From NCBI RefSeq assembly GCF_008364555.1, contig NZ_VTUC01000006.1, positions 62,001 through 126,000 of the forward strand: a stretch of 64,000 bases of DNA. Direction: 5' to 3'. Positions 26,825 through 37,932 of the stretch are shown here, piece by piece. The notes beneath the pieces were generated by a model. It was not told the origin of the DNA, did no database searches, and was given only the letters and a program-made list of their open reading frames with translations. The position numbers and the translations under genes are program-made. This stretch comes from Enterobacter vonholyi (GTDB lineage Bacteria > Pseudomonadota > Gammaproteobacteria > Enterobacterales > Enterobacteriaceae). Every line of letters begins with the position of its first letter. Within the stretch, counting starts at the first letter, position 1.

Positions 26825-27571
26825 ATGTTAAGCATTAAAGATTTACAGGTCAGCGTAGAAGACAAAGCCATCCTGCGTGGCCTCAATTTTGACGTCAAGC
26901 CGGGCGAAGTCCACGCCATCATGGGGCCGAACGGTTCCGGGAAAAGTACGCTTTCTGCCACGCTGGCCGGACGCGAAGATTATGAAGTGACCCACGGCTC
27001 GGTCGAGTTTAACGGCAAGAATCTGCTGGAGATGTCGCCGGAAGATCGTGCGGGAGAGGGCATTTTTATGGCCTTCCAGTACCCGGTCGAAATTCCGGGC
27101 GTCAGTAATCAGTTCTTCCTGCAAACTGCGCTCAACGCGGTGCGCAAATACCGTGGCCTGGAGGCGCTGGACCGCTTCGACTTCCAGGACCTGATGGAAG
27201 AGAAGATCAAGCTGCTGAAAATGCCGGAAGATCTGCTGACCCGCTCGGTGAACGTCGGTTTTTCCGGCGGCGAGAAAAAGCGTAACGACATTCTGCAGAT
27301 GGCGGTGCTGGAGCCCGAGCTGTGCATTCTGGATGAGACCGACTCCGGTCTGGACATCGACGCCCTGAAGATTGTCGCTGACGGAGTGAACTCCCTGCGC
27401 GACGGCAAGCGTTCATTCATCATCGTCACCCACTATCAGCGCATTCTGGACTACATCAAGCCGGATTACGTTCACGTGCTTTATCAGGGGCGTATTGTCA
27501 AATCCGGTGATTTCACGCTGGTTAAACAACTGGAGGAGCAGGGCTATGGCTGGCTTACAGAACAGCAGTAA
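26825..27571 (+). CDS. sufC: SufC ATPase of the SufBCD complex
   Basis: 248 residues. ABC-type ATPase without membrane partner: Walker A GPNGSGKST (about residues 36-44), signature FSGGEKKR, Walker B LCILDETDSGLDIDAL, switch histidine in VTHYQR. ATP hydrolysis drives rearrangement of SufB-SufD during cluster assembly. TAAGGAAAGCAC separates it from sufB. Its end overlaps the beginning of sufD by 26 bp. Confidence 0.97.
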   Translation: MLSIKDLQVSVEDKAILRGLNFDVKPGEVHAIMGPNGSGKSTLSATLAGREDYEVTHGSVEFNGKNLLEMSPEDRAGEGIFMAFQYPVEIPGVSNQFFLQTALNAVRKYRGLEALDRFDFQDLMEEKIKLLKMPEDLLTRSVNVGFSGGEKKRNDILQMAVLEPELCILDETDSGLDIDALKIVADGVNSLRDGKRSFIIVTHYQRILDYIKPDYVHVLYQGRIVKSGDFTLVKQLEEQGYGWLTEQQ

Positions 27572-28817
27572 TGCGCTCCAGCAGTGGCACCGGCTGTTTG
27601 AAGCCCAGGGCGGCACGCGCTCGGCGCAGGCGCAGCAGCATCTGCAGCAGATGCTGCGTCTTGGTCTGCCGACGCGTAAGCATGAGAACTGGAAATATAC
27701 CCCGCTCGATGGCCTGCTGAACGCCGAGTTTGTGACCCGTCTGGCGGATCTGACTCCTGAGCAGCGTGACGCGCTGGCAGTGCACGTGGATGCCGTGCGC
27801 CTGGTGTTTGTCGACGGTCAGTTCCGTCCGGAGCTGAGCGACGCTCTTCAGGCGAGCGGATTTGAGATTGAGATAAACGACGATCGCCAGCCCCTGAGCG
27901 CCCCGGTTCAGCCTGAGGTTTTCCTGCACCTGACCGAGAGCCTGGCCCGCAGCGTGACGCACATCCACGTGAAGCGTAACCAGCGTCCGGCTAAGCCGCT
28001 GCTGCTGATGCACATAACTCAGGGTCTGGACGGCGACGAAATCAATACCGCGCACTATCGTCACCATCTTGAGCTGGCGGAGGGCGCCGAGGCCACGATC
28101 ATCGAACATTACGTCAGCCTCAATGAGACGCGTCACTTTACCGGGTCGCGTCTGACGATGAACGTGGCGGCCAATGCCCAGCTACACCATATCAAGCTGG
28201 CGTTTGAGAATGCGCAGAGCCACCACTTTGCCCATAACGACATTGTCCTGGGCCAGGATGCGGCGGCGTACAGCCATAGCTTCCTGCTCGGCGGGTCGGT
28301 GCTGCGCCACAACACCAGCACGCAGCTTAACGGTGAAAACACCACGCTGCGCATCAACAGCCTGGCGATGCCGGTTAAATCTGAGGTGTGCGACACGCGC
28401 ACGTGGCTGGAGCACAACAAAGGCTACTGCAACAGCCGCCAGCTGCACAAAACCATCGTGAGTGATAAAGGGCGAGCGGTGTTTAACGGTCTGATTAACG
28501 TGGCGCAGCACGCCATTAAAACCGACGGGCAGATGACCAACAACAATCTGCTGTTGGGCCGACTGGCGGAGGTGGACACCAAACCGCAGCTGGAGATCTA
28601 CGCCGACGACGTGAAGTGCAGCCACGGTGCGACGGTCGGGCGAATCGACGACGAGCAGATGTTCTACCTGCGTTCTCGCGGCATCGACCAGCAGGCGGCG
28701 CAGAAAATGATTATCTATGCGTTTGCCGCCGAACTGACGGAAGCGCTGCACGATGGTCAGTTAAAACAGCAGGTGCTGGCGCGTATCGGTCAGCGTCTGC
28801 CTGGAGGCGAAGCATGA
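27546..28817 (+). CDS. sufD: SufD subunit of the Fe-S assembly complex
   Basis: 423 residues from ATG 27546, the E. coli length and start ([15 protein letters not shown]). Paralogue of SufB: beta-helix with [21 protein letters not shown] near the C-terminus and [14 protein letters not shown] in the middle. It pairs with SufB and helps iron entry. The start lies inside the sufC end (26-bp overlap), with GGAGGAGCAGGGCT acting as ribosome site, and its stop overlaps sufS by four bases, so translation through the operon is coupled. Confidence 0.97.
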   Translation: MAGLQNSSNALQQWHRLFEAQGGTRSAQAQQHLQQMLRLGLPTRKHENWKYTPLDGLLNAEFVTRLADLTPEQRDALAVHVDAVRLVFVDGQFRPELSDALQASGFEIEINDDRQPLSAPVQPEVFLHLTESLARSVTHIHVKRNQRPAKPLLLMHITQGLDGDEINTAHYRHHLELAEGAEATIIEHYVSLNETRHFTGSRLTMNVAANAQLHHIKLAFENAQSHHFAHNDIVLGQDAAAYSHSFLLGGSVLRHNTSTQLNGENTTLRINSLAMPVKSEVCDTRTWLEHNKGYCNSRQLHKTIVSDKGRAVFNGLINVAQHAIKTDGQMTNNNLLLGRLAEVDTKPQLEIYADDVKCSHGATVGRIDDEQMFYLRSRGIDQQAAQKMIIYAFAAELTEALHDGQLKQQVLARIGQRLPGGEA

Positions 28818-30034
28818 GTTTTCCCGTAGAGAAAGTACGGGCAGATTTCCCGGTTCTGACCCGTGAAGTGAACGGTCTTCCTCTGGCCTATCTGGACAGC
28901 GCGGCCAGCGCGCAGAAGCCGAATCAGGTGGTGGATGCCGAAGCCGAGTTTTATCGCCATGGCTATGCCGCCGTGCATCGAGGTATTCATACCCTGAGCG
29001 CCGAGGCGACCCAGCGGATGGAAAACGTGCGCACGCAGCTTGCTGCTTTTCTTAACGCCCGCTCGCCGGAAGAGCTGGTCTTCGTGCGCGGAACCACCGA
29101 AGGGATCAACCTTGTCGCTAACAGCTGGGGTAACGCGCAGGTCCACGCGGGGGATAACATCATCATCACCCAGATGGAGCATCACGCCAATATCGTGCCG
29201 TGGCAGATGCTCTGCGAGCGCGTTGGTGCGCAATTGCGGGTCATTCCGCTCAACGTTGACGGGACGCTTCAGCTTGAGCAGCTTGACGTCTTGCTGGATG
29301 ACCGCACGCGGCTGGTGGCGGTTACCCAGGTTTCCAACGTGCTGGGGACTGAAAACCCGGTGGCAGCGATTGTGGAAAAAGCCCATCAGGCGGGCGCAAA
29401 GGTCCTGATTGACGGCGCTCAGGCGGTGATGCACCACGCGGTTGACGTTCAGGCGCTGGACTGTGATTTCTACGTCTTTTCAGGCCACAAGCTCTATGGG
29501 CCGACCGGGATAGGCGTGCTGTATGTAAAAGAAGACATTCTGCAGGCGATGCCGCCGTGGGAAGGGGGCGGGTCGATGATCGCCACCGTCAGCCTGACGG
29601 AAGGCACGACCTACGCGCGCGCGCCGTGGCGTTTTGAAGCGGGCACGCCCAACACCGGTGGGATTATCGGCCTGGGGGCGGCGGTCTCTTACGTCTCTGC
29701 CATCGGTCTTGATCCCATTCAGGAGTATGAACGGCTGCTGATGCACTATGCGCTTGCGGAGCTTGCCAGCGTGCCGGATTTGACCCTCTACGGGCCTGCC
29801 GATCGTCAGGGGGTGATCGCGTTCAATCTCGGGAAACACCACGCCTATGACGTGGGCAGTTTCCTTGATAACTACGGCGTGGCTGTCCGCACCGGGCACC
29901 ACTGCGCCATGCCGCTGATGGCGTTTTACCAGGTGCCGGCAATGTGCCGCGCGTCGCTTGTGATGTACAACACGACGGAAGAGGTCGACAGGCTGGTGGC
30001 GGGGCTTAAGCGCATTCACCAGCTGCTGGGCTAA
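28814..30034 (+). CDS. sufS: cysteine desulfurase SufS
   Basis: 406 residues, class V PLP aminotransferase fold, group II desulfurase. The PLP lysine is in [12 protein letters not shown] and the persulfide-forming cysteine in [10 protein letters not shown]. It releases sulfane sulfur from cysteine and passes it to SufE. The ATG overlaps the sufD stop (ATGA). Length and active-site sequences match E. coli SufS. Confidence 0.97.
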   Translation: MSFPVEKVRADFPVLTREVNGLPLAYLDSAASAQKPNQVVDAEAEFYRHGYAAVHRGIHTLSAEATQRMENVRTQLAAFLNARSPEELVFVRGTTEGINLVANSWGNAQVHAGDNIIITQMEHHANIVPWQMLCERVGAQLRVIPLNVDGTLQLEQLDVLLDDRTRLVAVTQVSNVLGTENPVAAIVEKAHQAGAKVLIDGAQAVMHHAVDVQALDCDFYVFSGHKLYGPTGIGVLYVKEDILQAMPPWEGGGSMIATVSLTEGTTYARAPWRFEAGTPNTGGIIGLGAAVSYVSAIGLDPIQEYERLLMHYALAELASVPDLTLYGPADRQGVIAFNLGKHHAYDVGSFLDNYGVAVRTGHHCAMPLMAFYQVPAMCRASLVMYNTTEEVDRLVAGLKRIHQLLG

Positions 30035-30048
30035 CGGAGAGGCAAACG

Positions 30049-30465
30049 ATGGCAGAACTGCCGGACAAAGACAAATTGCTGCGCAACTTTGGGCGTTGCG
30101 CAAACTGGGAAGAGAAGTACCTTTATATCATCGAGCTGGGGCAGCGTCTGCCGCCGCTCGGTGAAGAGGCGCACAGCCCGGAAAATATTATTCAGGGCTG
30201 TCAGAGCCAGGTCTGGATTGTGATGAAGCAGTCTGATGACGGCACGATAGAATTGCGCGGCGACAGCGATGCCGCCATTGTAAAAGGGCTTATTGCGGTC
30301 GTCTTTAGCCTTTATCAGCAGATGTCGGCGCAGGATATTGTCGCGTTCGATGTTCGCCCGTGGTTTGAAAAAATGGCCTTAACCCAACACCTCACCCCGT
30401 CCCGTTCTCAGGGACTGGAAGCGATGATTCGCGCCATCCGCGCCAAAGCTTCAATCCTTAGCTAG
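30049..30465 (+). CDS. sufE: sulfur acceptor SufE
   Basis: 138 residues. Cys51 in [11 protein letters not shown] is the sulfur-accepting cysteine that takes persulfide from SufS and hands it to SufB. ACGGAGAGGC precedes the ATG. Last gene of the suf operon; a GC-rich hairpin follows after about 30 bp. Confidence 0.97.
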   Translation: MAELPDKDKLLRNFGRCANWEEKYLYIIELGQRLPPLGEEAHSPENIIQGCQSQVWIVMKQSDDGTIELRGDSDAAIVKGLIAVVFSLYQQMSAQDIVAFDVRPWFEKMALTQHLTPSRSQGLEAMIRAIRAKASILS

Positions 30466-30493
30466 ACTTACAGAACAGCATTCATTCTGTTTC

Positions 30494-30521
30494 GCGAGGT
30501 GGTTCCCGCCTCGCTGGTTTT
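30494..30521 (+). terminator. probable terminator of the suf operon
   Basis: GCGAGGTGG and CCGCCTCGC form a nine-pair stem (one T-G pair) with a TTC loop, followed by TGGTTTTT. Confidence 0.7.
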
Positions 30522-30562
30522 TCAGCTTTCTGGCGTTCTGTCAGTGAATAAGGAATCTCAGC

Positions 30563-31576
30563 ATGAAGCGCGCGTCTCTCATAACTCTATTACTCCTCAG
30601 TTCGCTCGGTGCCCTTAATTCGGCCCGCGCGATGGACTATCCGTTGCCGCCCGCGGGCAGTCGTCTGATTGGGCAAAATCAAACCTACACGATACAGGAA
30701 GGGGATAATAAGCTGCAGACCATCGCCCGTCGGTTTAATACGGCGGCGCAGGTGATCCTGGAAACCAACAATACCATTGCGCCGGTTAATCCTGCGCCGG
30801 GAACCGTCATTACCATTCCGTCGCAAATGCTGTTGCCGGATACGCCGCGCGAGGGGATTGTGGTGAATCTCGCTGAGCTTCGGCTCTACTACTTCCCGCC
30901 GGGTCAAAACATTGTTCAGGTTTTCCCGCTGGGTATCGGACAGCTGGGGCTGGAAACGCCGGTGACGACCACGCGGGTGAGCCAGAAGATCCCTAATCCC
31001 ACCTGGACGCCCACGCCGGGCATCAGAGCACGTTCTCTGGAGCAGGGCATCAAATTGCCTCCGGTGGTTCCTGCCGGGCCAAATAACCCCCTGGGACGCT
31101 TCGCGCTGCGTTTAGGCGTGGGCAACGGGGAATATCTCATCCACGGCACCAGCGCGCCGGACAGCGTCGGCCTGCGGGTCAGCTCCGGCTGTATGCGGAT
31201 GAACGCCCCGGACATTAAGGCCCTGTTCGAACAGGTGCGGGTGGGTACGCGGGTGCAGATTATTAATGAACCCGTGAAGTTTTCCGTTGAGCCGGATGGT
31301 AAACGCTATATTGAAGTCCACCGTCCGCTGGCGCAGGTAGAAGGGGAAAATCCACAGGTCTCGCCCATTACCCACTCTGCCGACTTTGCGACCTTTGTTT
31401 CCCAGGCGGGAAGCGATAAGGCGCTGATTGATAAAGCCCTGTCACGTCGTGCCGGGATCCCGGTTATTGTATCGTCCGGTAGCGGCCCGTCAGCCAGCAA
31501 TAGCGTGTTGTCGGTGCAGAACAGTCGGGTATCTGCTGCGGTAGCGGAGGATGAAGGTGAGAAGGTAACGCAGTAG
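30563..31576 (+). CDS. ldtE: L,D-transpeptidase LdtE
   Basis: 337 residues, formerly ynhG. Signal peptide 1-23 ending ARA, LysM peptidoglycan-binding module about 40-88 ([19 protein letters not shown]), and YkuD catalytic domain about 97-235 with His194 ([11 protein letters not shown]) and Cys210 (VSSGCMRM). Forms 3-3 crosslinks between meso-diaminopimelate residues in periplasmic peptidoglycan. The C-terminal 100 residues are low in motifs and end in a serine/alanine-rich tail. It lies tail to tail with lpp, whose product is the substrate of sister L,D-transpeptidases. Confidence 0.93.
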   Translation: MKRASLITLLLLSSLGALNSARAMDYPLPPAGSRLIGQNQTYTIQEGDNKLQTIARRFNTAAQVILETNNTIAPVNPAPGTVITIPSQMLLPDTPREGIVVNLAELRLYYFPPGQNIVQVFPLGIGQLGLETPVTTTRVSQKIPNPTWTPTPGIRARSLEQGIKLPPVVPAGPNNPLGRFALRLGVGNGEYLIHGTSAPDSVGLRVSSGCMRMNAPDIKALFEQVRVGTRVQIINEPVKFSVEPDGKRYIEVHRPLAQVEGENPQVSPITHSADFATFVSQAGSDKALIDKALSRRAGIPVIVSSGSGPSASNSVLSVQNSRVSAAVAEDEGEKVTQ

Positions 31577-31591
31577 CCGTTTGACGCAGGC

Positions 31592-31623
31592 AAAAAAAAT
31601 GGCGCACAATGTGCGCCATTTTA
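31592..31623. terminator. bidirectional terminator between ldtE and lpp
   Basis: AATGGCGCACA pairs with TGTGCGCCATT; A and T runs flank both sides, so it serves both converging genes. Confidence 0.92.
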
Positions 31624-31636
31624 TTAACAGGTACTA

Positions 31637-32182
<546 letters not shown>

Positions 32183-33604
32183 TTACAGCACGTGAACAGA
32201 TGCGGTATTGGTAGTGCCGCTTGGTACCAGTGCGCCAGAAACCATGACCACAACGTCACCTTTCTGTGCCAGACCACGATCAACCAGCTCCAGAGCCACT
32301 TCTTTACCCAGACGGTAGAAATCATCCGTAGACGCGATCTCTTTCACCAGGTGTGGGATCACGCCTTTGCTCAGCACCAGCTGACGGGCAGTGGTTTCGT
32401 TGGTGGTCAGCGCCAGGATAGTCGCATCCGGGAAGTATTTACGCACGGCGCGAGCAGATTTACCGCCCTGGGTGGCAACCACGATCAGTGGGGCTTCCAG
32501 TTTCTCAGCCGTTTCTACCGCACCGCGGCATACCGCTTCGGTGATGCGCAGCTTGCGGCTGTCGTTGTTGTAGTCCAGACGGCTTTTCATCACGCGATCG
32601 GTACGTTCGCAGATGGTGGCCATGATGGACACCGCTTCCAGCGGATATTTACCTTTCGCGGATTCGCCGGACAGCATAACGGCATCGGTACCGTCGAGGA
32701 TGGCGTTTGCCACGTCGCCTGCTTCAGCGCGGGTAGGGCGTGGGTTTTTGATCATGGAGTCCAGCATCTGCGTTGCGGTGATAACCACTTTACGCGCGCG
32801 CACGCATTTCTCGATCATCATCTTCTGCGCGAAGATCACTTCTTCAACCGGGATTTCTACACCCAGGTCGCCACGTGCAACCATGATGCCGTCAGATGCT
32901 TCGAGGATTTCGTCGAAGTTGTTCAGGCCTTCCTGGTTTTCAATTTTGGAGATGATCTGGATCTTCTCGCCGCCGTGCGCTTTCAGGTGCTCACGAATTT
33001 CAACTACGTCAGAACGCTTACGGATGAAGGATGCCGCAACAAAGTCAACGCCTTGTTCGCAACCGAAGATCAGGTCCTGTTTGTCTTTTTCAGCCAGCGC
33101 TGGCAGTGCGATAGAAACGCCCGGCAGGTTAACGCCTTTGTTTTCGCCCAGGTCGCCGTTGTTCAGTACTTTACAGATAACCTTGTTGCCTTCGATAGCG
33201 GTAACTTCCATACCGATCAGACCATCGTCTACCAGCACGGTGTTACCAACGGACAGATCGTTGGTGAAGCCTTCATAGGTCACTGCAACGATTTCGCTGT
33301 TGCCGACAACGGATTTGTCGGTGGTGAAGGTGAAGGTCTGGCCAGCTTTCAGAGAGACGTCGTTACCGCCTTCCAGTTTGATAGTACGGATTTCTGGACC
33401 TTTGGTATCCAGCAGGATCGCGGCTTTTTTACCGGTCTTGCTCATCACGTTGCGCAAGTTCTGGATACGCTGACCGTGTTCTGCGTAGTCACCGTGGGAG
33501 AAGTTCAGACGCATCACGTTCATGCCGGCATCCAGCATTTTGGTCAGCATCTCTTCAGATTCGGTTTTCGGGCCGATAGTACAAACAATTTTCGTCTTTT
33601 TCAT
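32183..33604 (-). CDS. pykF: pyruvate kinase I
   Basis: 473 residues (E. coli 470). Converts PEP and ADP to pyruvate and ATP, activated by fructose 1,6-bisphosphate. Motifs: [12 protein letters not shown] near the N-terminus, [26 protein letters not shown] with the catalytic lysine, [12 protein letters not shown] and [11 protein letters not shown]. PykF rather than PykA is supported by sequence and by the neighbour lpp. A Cra-like operator lies about 210 bp upstream, so pykF and ppsA are set for opposite control by Cra at the PEP node. Confidence 0.97.
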   Translation of the reverse strand: MKKTKIVCTIGPKTESEEMLTKMLDAGMNVMRLNFSHGDYAEHGQRIQNLRNVMSKTGKKAAILLDTKGPEIRTIKLEGGNDVSLKAGQTFTFTTDKSVVGNSEIVAVTYEGFTNDLSVGNTVLVDDGLIGMEVTAIEGNKVICKVLNNGDLGENKGVNLPGVSIALPALAEKDKQDLIFGCEQGVDFVAASFIRKRSDVVEIREHLKAHGGEKIQIISKIENQEGLNNFDEILEASDGIMVARGDLGVEIPVEEVIFAQKMMIEKCVRARKVVITATQMLDSMIKNPRPTRAEAGDVANAILDGTDAVMLSGESAKGKYPLEAVSIMATICERTDRVMKSRLDYNNDSRKLRITEAVCRGAVETAEKLEAPLIVVATQGGKSARAVRKYFPDATILALTTNETTARQLVLSKGVIPHLVKEIASTDDFYRLGKEVALELVDRGLAQKGDVVVMVSGALVPSGTTNTASVHVL

Positions 33605-33808
33605 GACAGTCTTAGTCTTTAAGTTGGGAAGGATATGGAAATCTCGCTCCGGGGGCGCACCGCCGCGGAGTCAAACCTGTGTTGCAAAAGAGTATATGAC
33701 ACGCACTAAGGATAGGAGACATCAAATGAGCGTGCAGAAGAAAGTGTGCCTGAGTGACAGCCCAACGAAGGAGAGGAGAAGTTGTACGTTGTTTTTTGTA
33801 TTCCAAGC

Positions 33809-33824
33809 GCTGAAACCATTCACC
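33809..33824. promoter_or_regulatory. Cra (FruR) operator of pykF
   Basis: GCTGAAACCATTCACC matches the Cra consensus GCTGAAACGTTTCAGC at 12 of 16 positions. Cra represses pykF in E. coli. Confidence 0.72.
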
Positions 33825-33951
33825 AGGGATTAGGCGCGCATTATACGCTGATTTGAAGATAAAAGGAAAATGGAAACGGTGTTTCAAAAATAATCTATGC
33901 AGTTTCACATAATATTGTTATCAAGGCGTTAAGCCATGATGACAACTTATA

Positions 33952-33974
33952 GCGGCAGGTGAGGGACCTGCCGC
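33952..33974. terminator. hairpin beyond mtcC
   Basis: GCGGCAGGT and ACCTGCCGC form a perfect nine-pair stem with a GAGGG loop. The T-rich side is on the plus strand (ATTTTG), so it is a weak candidate for terminating the leftward mtcC transcript. Confidence 0.45.
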
Positions 33975-33981
33975 ATTTTGC

Positions 33982-35130
33982 TTATTTTTGCAGCGCCTGG
34001 CTGAGGTCGGCAATCAGGTCTTTCGGATCTTCAATCCCGACTGACAGGCGGATCAGCTGCGGCACAATGCCGTTTGCCAGGCGTTGCTCGAGCGGAATCG
34101 ACGCGTGCGTCATGCTGTAAGGCTGGCTCACCAGACTTTCCACGCCGCCCAGGCTTTCTGCGAGGGTGAACAACTTCAGGTTGCGAATCACCTCGGCGGC
34201 GCGTTGCGCATCGCCTTTTACCACGACGGAAATCATCCCGCCGGGCAGGGCCATCTGGGTGCGGGCAAGCTGATATTGCGGATGCGACTCCAGGCCGGGA
34301 TAGAACACCTTTTCGACCAGAGGGTGTTGCTCCAGCCATTGCGCAATCGCCAGCGCGTTGGTGCTGTGCTTTTCGACCCTCAGCGCGAGCGTGCGAATAC
34401 CGCGCAGCGTCAGGAAACTGCTGAACGGATCCAGGACGCCGCCCACCGCGTTTTGCAGGTAGCCCAGCTTATCCGCCAGTTCCTTGTTATCCCCGACAAT
34501 CGCCAGCCCGGCGACCACGTCAGAGTGGCCGTTAAGGTATTTGGTGGCAGAGTGAACCACGATATCGAAGCCCGACTCCAGCGGACGGTGGATCACCGGC
34601 GACGCGAAGGTGTTATCCGCCACGCTGATGACGTTATGACGACGGGCGATTGCCGCGATGGCCGCCAGATCCGCCAGCTTCAGCAGCGGGTTGGTCGGCG
34701 TCTCGACCCACACCATACGCGTATCCGGGCGGATGGCGGCCTCGAGCCCGGCGAGGTCGTCCGGTTTAACCCAGCTGACCTGCAGGCCGGTGCTGCGCTT
34801 GCGCACGTTTTCGATCAGGCGGTACGTCCCGCCGTAAACGTCATCAATGGCGACGATATGGCTGTCTTTATCCAGCAGTTCGAGCACCGTGGAGATGGCC
34901 GCCAGGCCGGAGGCGAAGGCGTAGCCGCGCGTACCGCCCTCCAGTTCGGCAATCGCGGTTTCCAGCGCGTGGCGGGTAGGGTTGCCGCTGCGCGAATACT
35001 CATAGCCGGTATGCTCGCCGGGTGACGGTTGCGCAAACGTCGAGGTGGCGTAAATCGGCGGCATGACGGCGCCGTGCTGGTCGTTGAACTCGCCGCTGTG
35101 GACGCTCAGGGTAGCCAGGTTTTTCATCAT
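33982..35130 (-). CDS. mtcC: cystathionine gamma-lyase (reverse transsulfuration)
   Basis: 382 residues, Cys/Met metabolism PLP family. YGGTYRL, the PLP lysine in VVHSATKYLNGHSDV, and the late SLGGVESLVSQPYSMTHASIP segment are typical of cystathionine gamma-lyase/synthase. Placed eight bases downstream of a cystathionine beta-synthase, it should split cystathionine to cysteine, 2-oxobutanoate and ammonia. Klebsiella pneumoniae has such a pair (mtcB-mtcC) for recycling methionine sulfur; E. coli lacks it. AAGGAACTG precedes two tandem ATG codons, so the start may be one codon later. Confidence 0.85.
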   Translation of the reverse strand: MMKNLATLSVHSGEFNDQHGAVMPPIYATSTFAQPSPGEHTGYEYSRSGNPTRHALETAIAELEGGTRGYAFASGLAAISTVLELLDKDSHIVAIDDVYGGTYRLIENVRKRSTGLQVSWVKPDDLAGLEAAIRPDTRMVWVETPTNPLLKLADLAAIAAIARRHNVISVADNTFASPVIHRPLESGFDIVVHSATKYLNGHSDVVAGLAIVGDNKELADKLGYLQNAVGGVLDPFSSFLTLRGIRTLALRVEKHSTNALAIAQWLEQHPLVEKVFYPGLESHPQYQLARTQMALPGGMISVVVKGDAQRAAEVIRNLKLFTLAESLGGVESLVSQPYSMTHASIPLEQRLANGIVPQLIRLSVGIEDPKDLIADLSQALQK

Positions 35131-35138
35131 CAGTTCCT

Positions 35139-36509
35139 TTATTGCTGAAGACGGTTGCGCCAGGCGGTCAGAACGTCGCTGCGCGTAATCAGACCGAGAA
35201 AACGGTCGTTGTCATTAATGACGGCCACCAGGCCGCGGTCGAAGATGGCGTGCAGGGCGCTTTCCGGTGCGTGTTTATCAAGAAACTCCACCTGACGCGT
35301 CATGGCTGCCGTCACCGGCAGCGCGAAGCGATCGCCGTCGCCGCCGATATGCCGCAGGAGATCCCACTCGTCGATAATGCCCACCACCTTGCCGTTCTCC
35401 AGCACCGGCAGCTGGGAGATGTCATACAGACGCATGCGTGCCAGAACGGTGGAAAGCGTGTCGTCCGGGGCCGCGGTAACGGTGGCGCCTTCATCGTGGC
35501 GCAGGGCGATGTAGTCAGAGAGGTCGCCGGCCTGAGGACGCGTGATGAGCCCCTGCTGTCGCATCCAGTCGTCGTTGAACATCTTCGAAAGATACTTATT
35601 GCCGCTGTCGCAGGCGAAGGTCACCACGCGCTTCGGCGTGGTCTGCGCCTGGCAATACTTCAGCGCGGCCGCAAGCAGCGTGCCGCTGGAGGAGCCCGCC
35701 AGAATGCCCTCCGTTTTCAGCAGCTCGCGCGCGGTGGTGAAGGCTTCGCGGTCGGTGATGCGCCAGGCGCGATTCACCCCTTCAATGTGGGCCAGCGGAG
35801 GAATAAAGTCTTCGCCAATTCCCTCAACCAGCCAGGAGCCCGCGTCGTGGTAGCGTCCGGTTTCCACCTGGTCGGCCAGAACGGATCCGGCCGGGTCTGC
35901 CAGGACAAATTCAGTATGCGGAGAGTGCTCGGCGAACCACGCCTGCAGGCCGCCCAGCGTGCCGCCTGAGCCGACGCCCACGACGATGGCGTCGATCCTG
36001 CCGTCAAGCTGCTCGTACAGTTCCGGCGCCGTGGTTGTGCGGTGCGCCAGCGGGTTGGCTTCGTTGTTGAACTGGTCGATGTAAAACGCGCCGGGAAGTT
36101 CGTTAGCCAGGCGCTGGGCGTAATCCTGGTAATAGGCCGGGTGGCCCTTATTGACGTCGGAGCGGGTCAGCACCACCTGGGCACCCAGCGCGCGCAGGTG
36201 GAAAATCTTCTCGCGGCTCATTTTGTCCGGCACCACCAGAATCAGCGAGTAGCCTTTCTGGGCGGCGATTAGGGCCAGGCCGAGACCGGTATTGCCCGCC
36301 GTAGCCTCAATTATCGTGCCGCCAGGCTTCAGCTTACCGGTACGTTCCGCTTCGTTAATCATCGACAGCGCAACGCGATCCTTAATCGAACCGCCCGGGT
36401 TCTGGTTTTCCAGCTTCAGAAAGAGCGAGCAGGGACCGGTATCAAGCTTATGCAGCTGGATCAGCGGGGTACGACCAATCAGTTCGGTGACGGAGTGATA
36501 AATCGTCAT
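35139..36509 (-). CDS. mtcB: cystathionine beta-synthase with CBS pair
   Basis: 456 residues from ATG 36509, which follows AAAGGA. Residues 1-320 form a type II PLP synthase (ELIGRTPLIQLHKL; LENQNPGGSIKDRVA with the PLP lysine; EATAGNTGLGLALIAA; GSGGTLGGL), residues about 335-455 are two CBS modules (DDTLSTVLARMRLYDISQLPVL.. and ..RFLGLITRSDVLTAW). It condenses serine with homocysteine to cystathionine, the first step of reverse transsulfuration, completed by the adjacent lyase. A candidate MetJ box lies 126 bp upstream, between it and the divergent methionine-type ABC transporter. Confidence 0.88.
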   Translation of the reverse strand: MTIYHSVTELIGRTPLIQLHKLDTGPCSLFLKLENQNPGGSIKDRVALSMINEAERTGKLKPGGTIIEATAGNTGLGLALIAAQKGYSLILVVPDKMSREKIFHLRALGAQVVLTRSDVNKGHPAYYQDYAQRLANELPGAFYIDQFNNEANPLAHRTTTAPELYEQLDGRIDAIVVGVGSGGTLGGLQAWFAEHSPHTEFVLADPAGSVLADQVETGRYHDAGSWLVEGIGEDFIPPLAHIEGVNRAWRITDREAFTTARELLKTEGILAGSSSGTLLAAALKYCQAQTTPKRVVTFACDSGNKYLSKMFNDDWMRQQGLITRPQAGDLSDYIALRHDEGATVTAAPDDTLSTVLARMRLYDISQLPVLENGKVVGIIDEWDLLRHIGGDGDRFALPVTAAMTRQVEFLDKHAPESALHAIFDRGLVAVINDNDRFLGLITRSDVLTAWRNRLQQ

Positions 36510-36909
36510 GATGTTTTCCTTTCTGGATGTCATGACGGGATGATAGGGCGGTGAAATTTTCTCAATAAAGAACCATTCACTGCCGTTTAGAACAGAAAGG
36601 AATATAAATGCCATTTCTGGATGGCAGGACAGCAAGACGTAAAGTTGTCTGGATGTGAGGATGGCTATATCGGGATAAAATGCTGCAAAAATGACCGTTT
36701 TTTGCGCCCGTCCGCCAGCAGATATGCATCCGGCAGATAATCATTGCTGAAATTGGTCTAAATGCTGCCCACCCGGTAAATCCGCTGTTTATTTCGGAAA
36801 GTTATAACACATTCTTTTTTGTTCATTTAAAAGCTGGTAACGGCTGTTTACTATCGTTTGGACATCCATACTGCTAAACCGCCACGGGCGGCACGGATAA
36901 TGAATAAGA
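36510..36909. other. mtcB-metN divergent regulatory region
   Basis: 400 bp without a supported gene. Apart from the MetJ-like box at 36635-36650 it shows GGATG-containing near-repeats (TTCTGGATGTCATG at 36521 and TTCTGGATGGCAGG at 36615). The last 150 bp before metN are AT-rich and probably hold its promoter. Confidence 0.5.
36635..36650. promoter_or_regulatory. candidate MetJ operator (tandem met boxes)
   Basis: AGACGTAA followed directly by AGTTGTCT: two adjacent eight-base units, each matching the met box AGACGTCT at six positions. Tandem units are required for MetJ binding. Location between two sulfur amino acid operons supports the call. Confidence 0.5.
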
Positions 36910-37932
36910 ATGATTGTACTGAGCAATATTTCGAAAGTTTTTGACAACGGAAAGGTGGCACTCACAGCCGTTGATAACGTCAATTTGACGATAGCACAGG
37001 GACAGATATACGGGATCATTGGTTACAGCGGCGCAGGTAAAAGTACGCTTATCCGCCTGCTCAACGGGCTGGAAAAACCGAGCAGCGGCAGCGTAACCAT
37101 CAACGGGCAGAACATTTCTGCCGCAAAAGGTGAAGCGCTGCGCCAGGCGCGTCTGAAGATCAGCATGGTGTTTCAACACTTTAACCTGCTGTGGTCGCGC
37201 ACGGTCAGCGAGAATATTGCGTTCTCGATGCAAATTGCCGGCGTACCGAAAGCCGAAATTAAGGCCCGCGTGGCCGAGCTTATTGAACTCGTTGGCCTGA
37301 AAGGCCGCGAGCATGCCTATCCGTCGCAGCTGAGCGGTGGTCAAAAGCAGCGCGTGGGTATTGCGCGTGCGCTGGCTAATCGCCCGGATGTGCTGCTCTG
37401 CGATGAAGCCACCTCCGCGCTTGACCCGCAGACCACCGATCAGATCCTCGATCTGCTGCTGGATATTAACCGCCGCTTTAAGCTGACCATCGTGCTCATC
37501 ACGCACGAGATGCACGTGGTGCGCAAAATCTGCGACCGCGTGGCGGTAATGGAGAACGGTAAGGTGGTGGAAGAGGGAGACGTGCTGAGCGTCTTTACCC
37601 ATCCGCAGCAGCCGATTACGCAGCAGTTTGTGCGTCAGGTGAGCCAGTACGCTGAAGAAGAAACGTTCAATACCGAACTGGCAAACGATCTGGAAGGGAC
37701 GGTCATCAGGCTGACCTTTACCGGGCACAGCACGCATAAGCCGATTGTGGGCGAACTGACGCTGCGCTACGGCCTGCCGTTTAACATCCTGCACGGAAAA
37801 ATGACCCAAACCGCTCACGGCGTGTTTGGTCAACTCTGGGTGCACGTCGTGGCATCTGACGAACAACTGAACAATATCCTCGCCGACCTGCAGCACAGCG
37901 ATATTGAAGGCGAGGTGATTAAACATGGCTGA
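36910..37932 (+). CDS. methionine-type ABC transporter ATPase (MetN-like)
   Basis: 340 residues. ATP-binding domain 1-240: Walker A GYSGAGKST, Q-loop FQHFN, signature LSGGQKQR, Walker B VLLCDEATSALD, H-loop ITHEMH. Residues about 265-340 form the NIL regulatory domain typical of MetN, where methionine binding inhibits transport. A second copy of the metNIQ system is likely, since a main met locus usually lies elsewhere. The ribosome site is poor. The permease start overlaps its end by eight bases. Confidence 0.88.
   Translation: MIVLSNISKVFDNGKVALTAVDNVNLTIAQGQIYGIIGYSGAGKSTLIRLLNGLEKPSSGSVTINGQNISAAKGEALRQARLKISMVFQHFNLLWSRTVSENIAFSMQIAGVPKAEIKARVAELIELVGLKGREHAYPSQLSGGQKQRVGIARALANRPDVLLCDEATSALDPQTTDQILDLLLDINRRFKLTIVLITHEMHVVRKICDRVAVMENGKVVEEGDVLSVFTHPQQPITQQFVRQVSQYAEEETFNTELANDLEGTVIRLTFTGHSTHKPIVGELTLRYGLPFNILHGKMTQTAHGVFGQLWVHVVASDEQLNNILADLQHSDIEGEVIKHG

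Larger units (their letters stand above)
33605..33981. other. pykF-mtcC intergenic region
   Basis: 377 bp. It carries a Cra-type operator (33809-33824) and a nine-pair hairpin at 33952-33974 just beyond the mtcC stop. pykF has a long leader here; the hairpin-capable GC-rich stretch at about 33646-33668 is probably within it. No coding region is supported. Confidence 0.6.

Noticed and set aside
32192..33622. 476-codon open frame antisense to pykF
   Set aside because: Composition is rich in His, Gln and Phe, typical of an antisense shadow; pykF itself is complete and conserved.
34084..35025. 313-codon open frame antisense to mtcC
   Set aside because: Shadow frame with low-complexity Arg/Gln/His content and no start signal.
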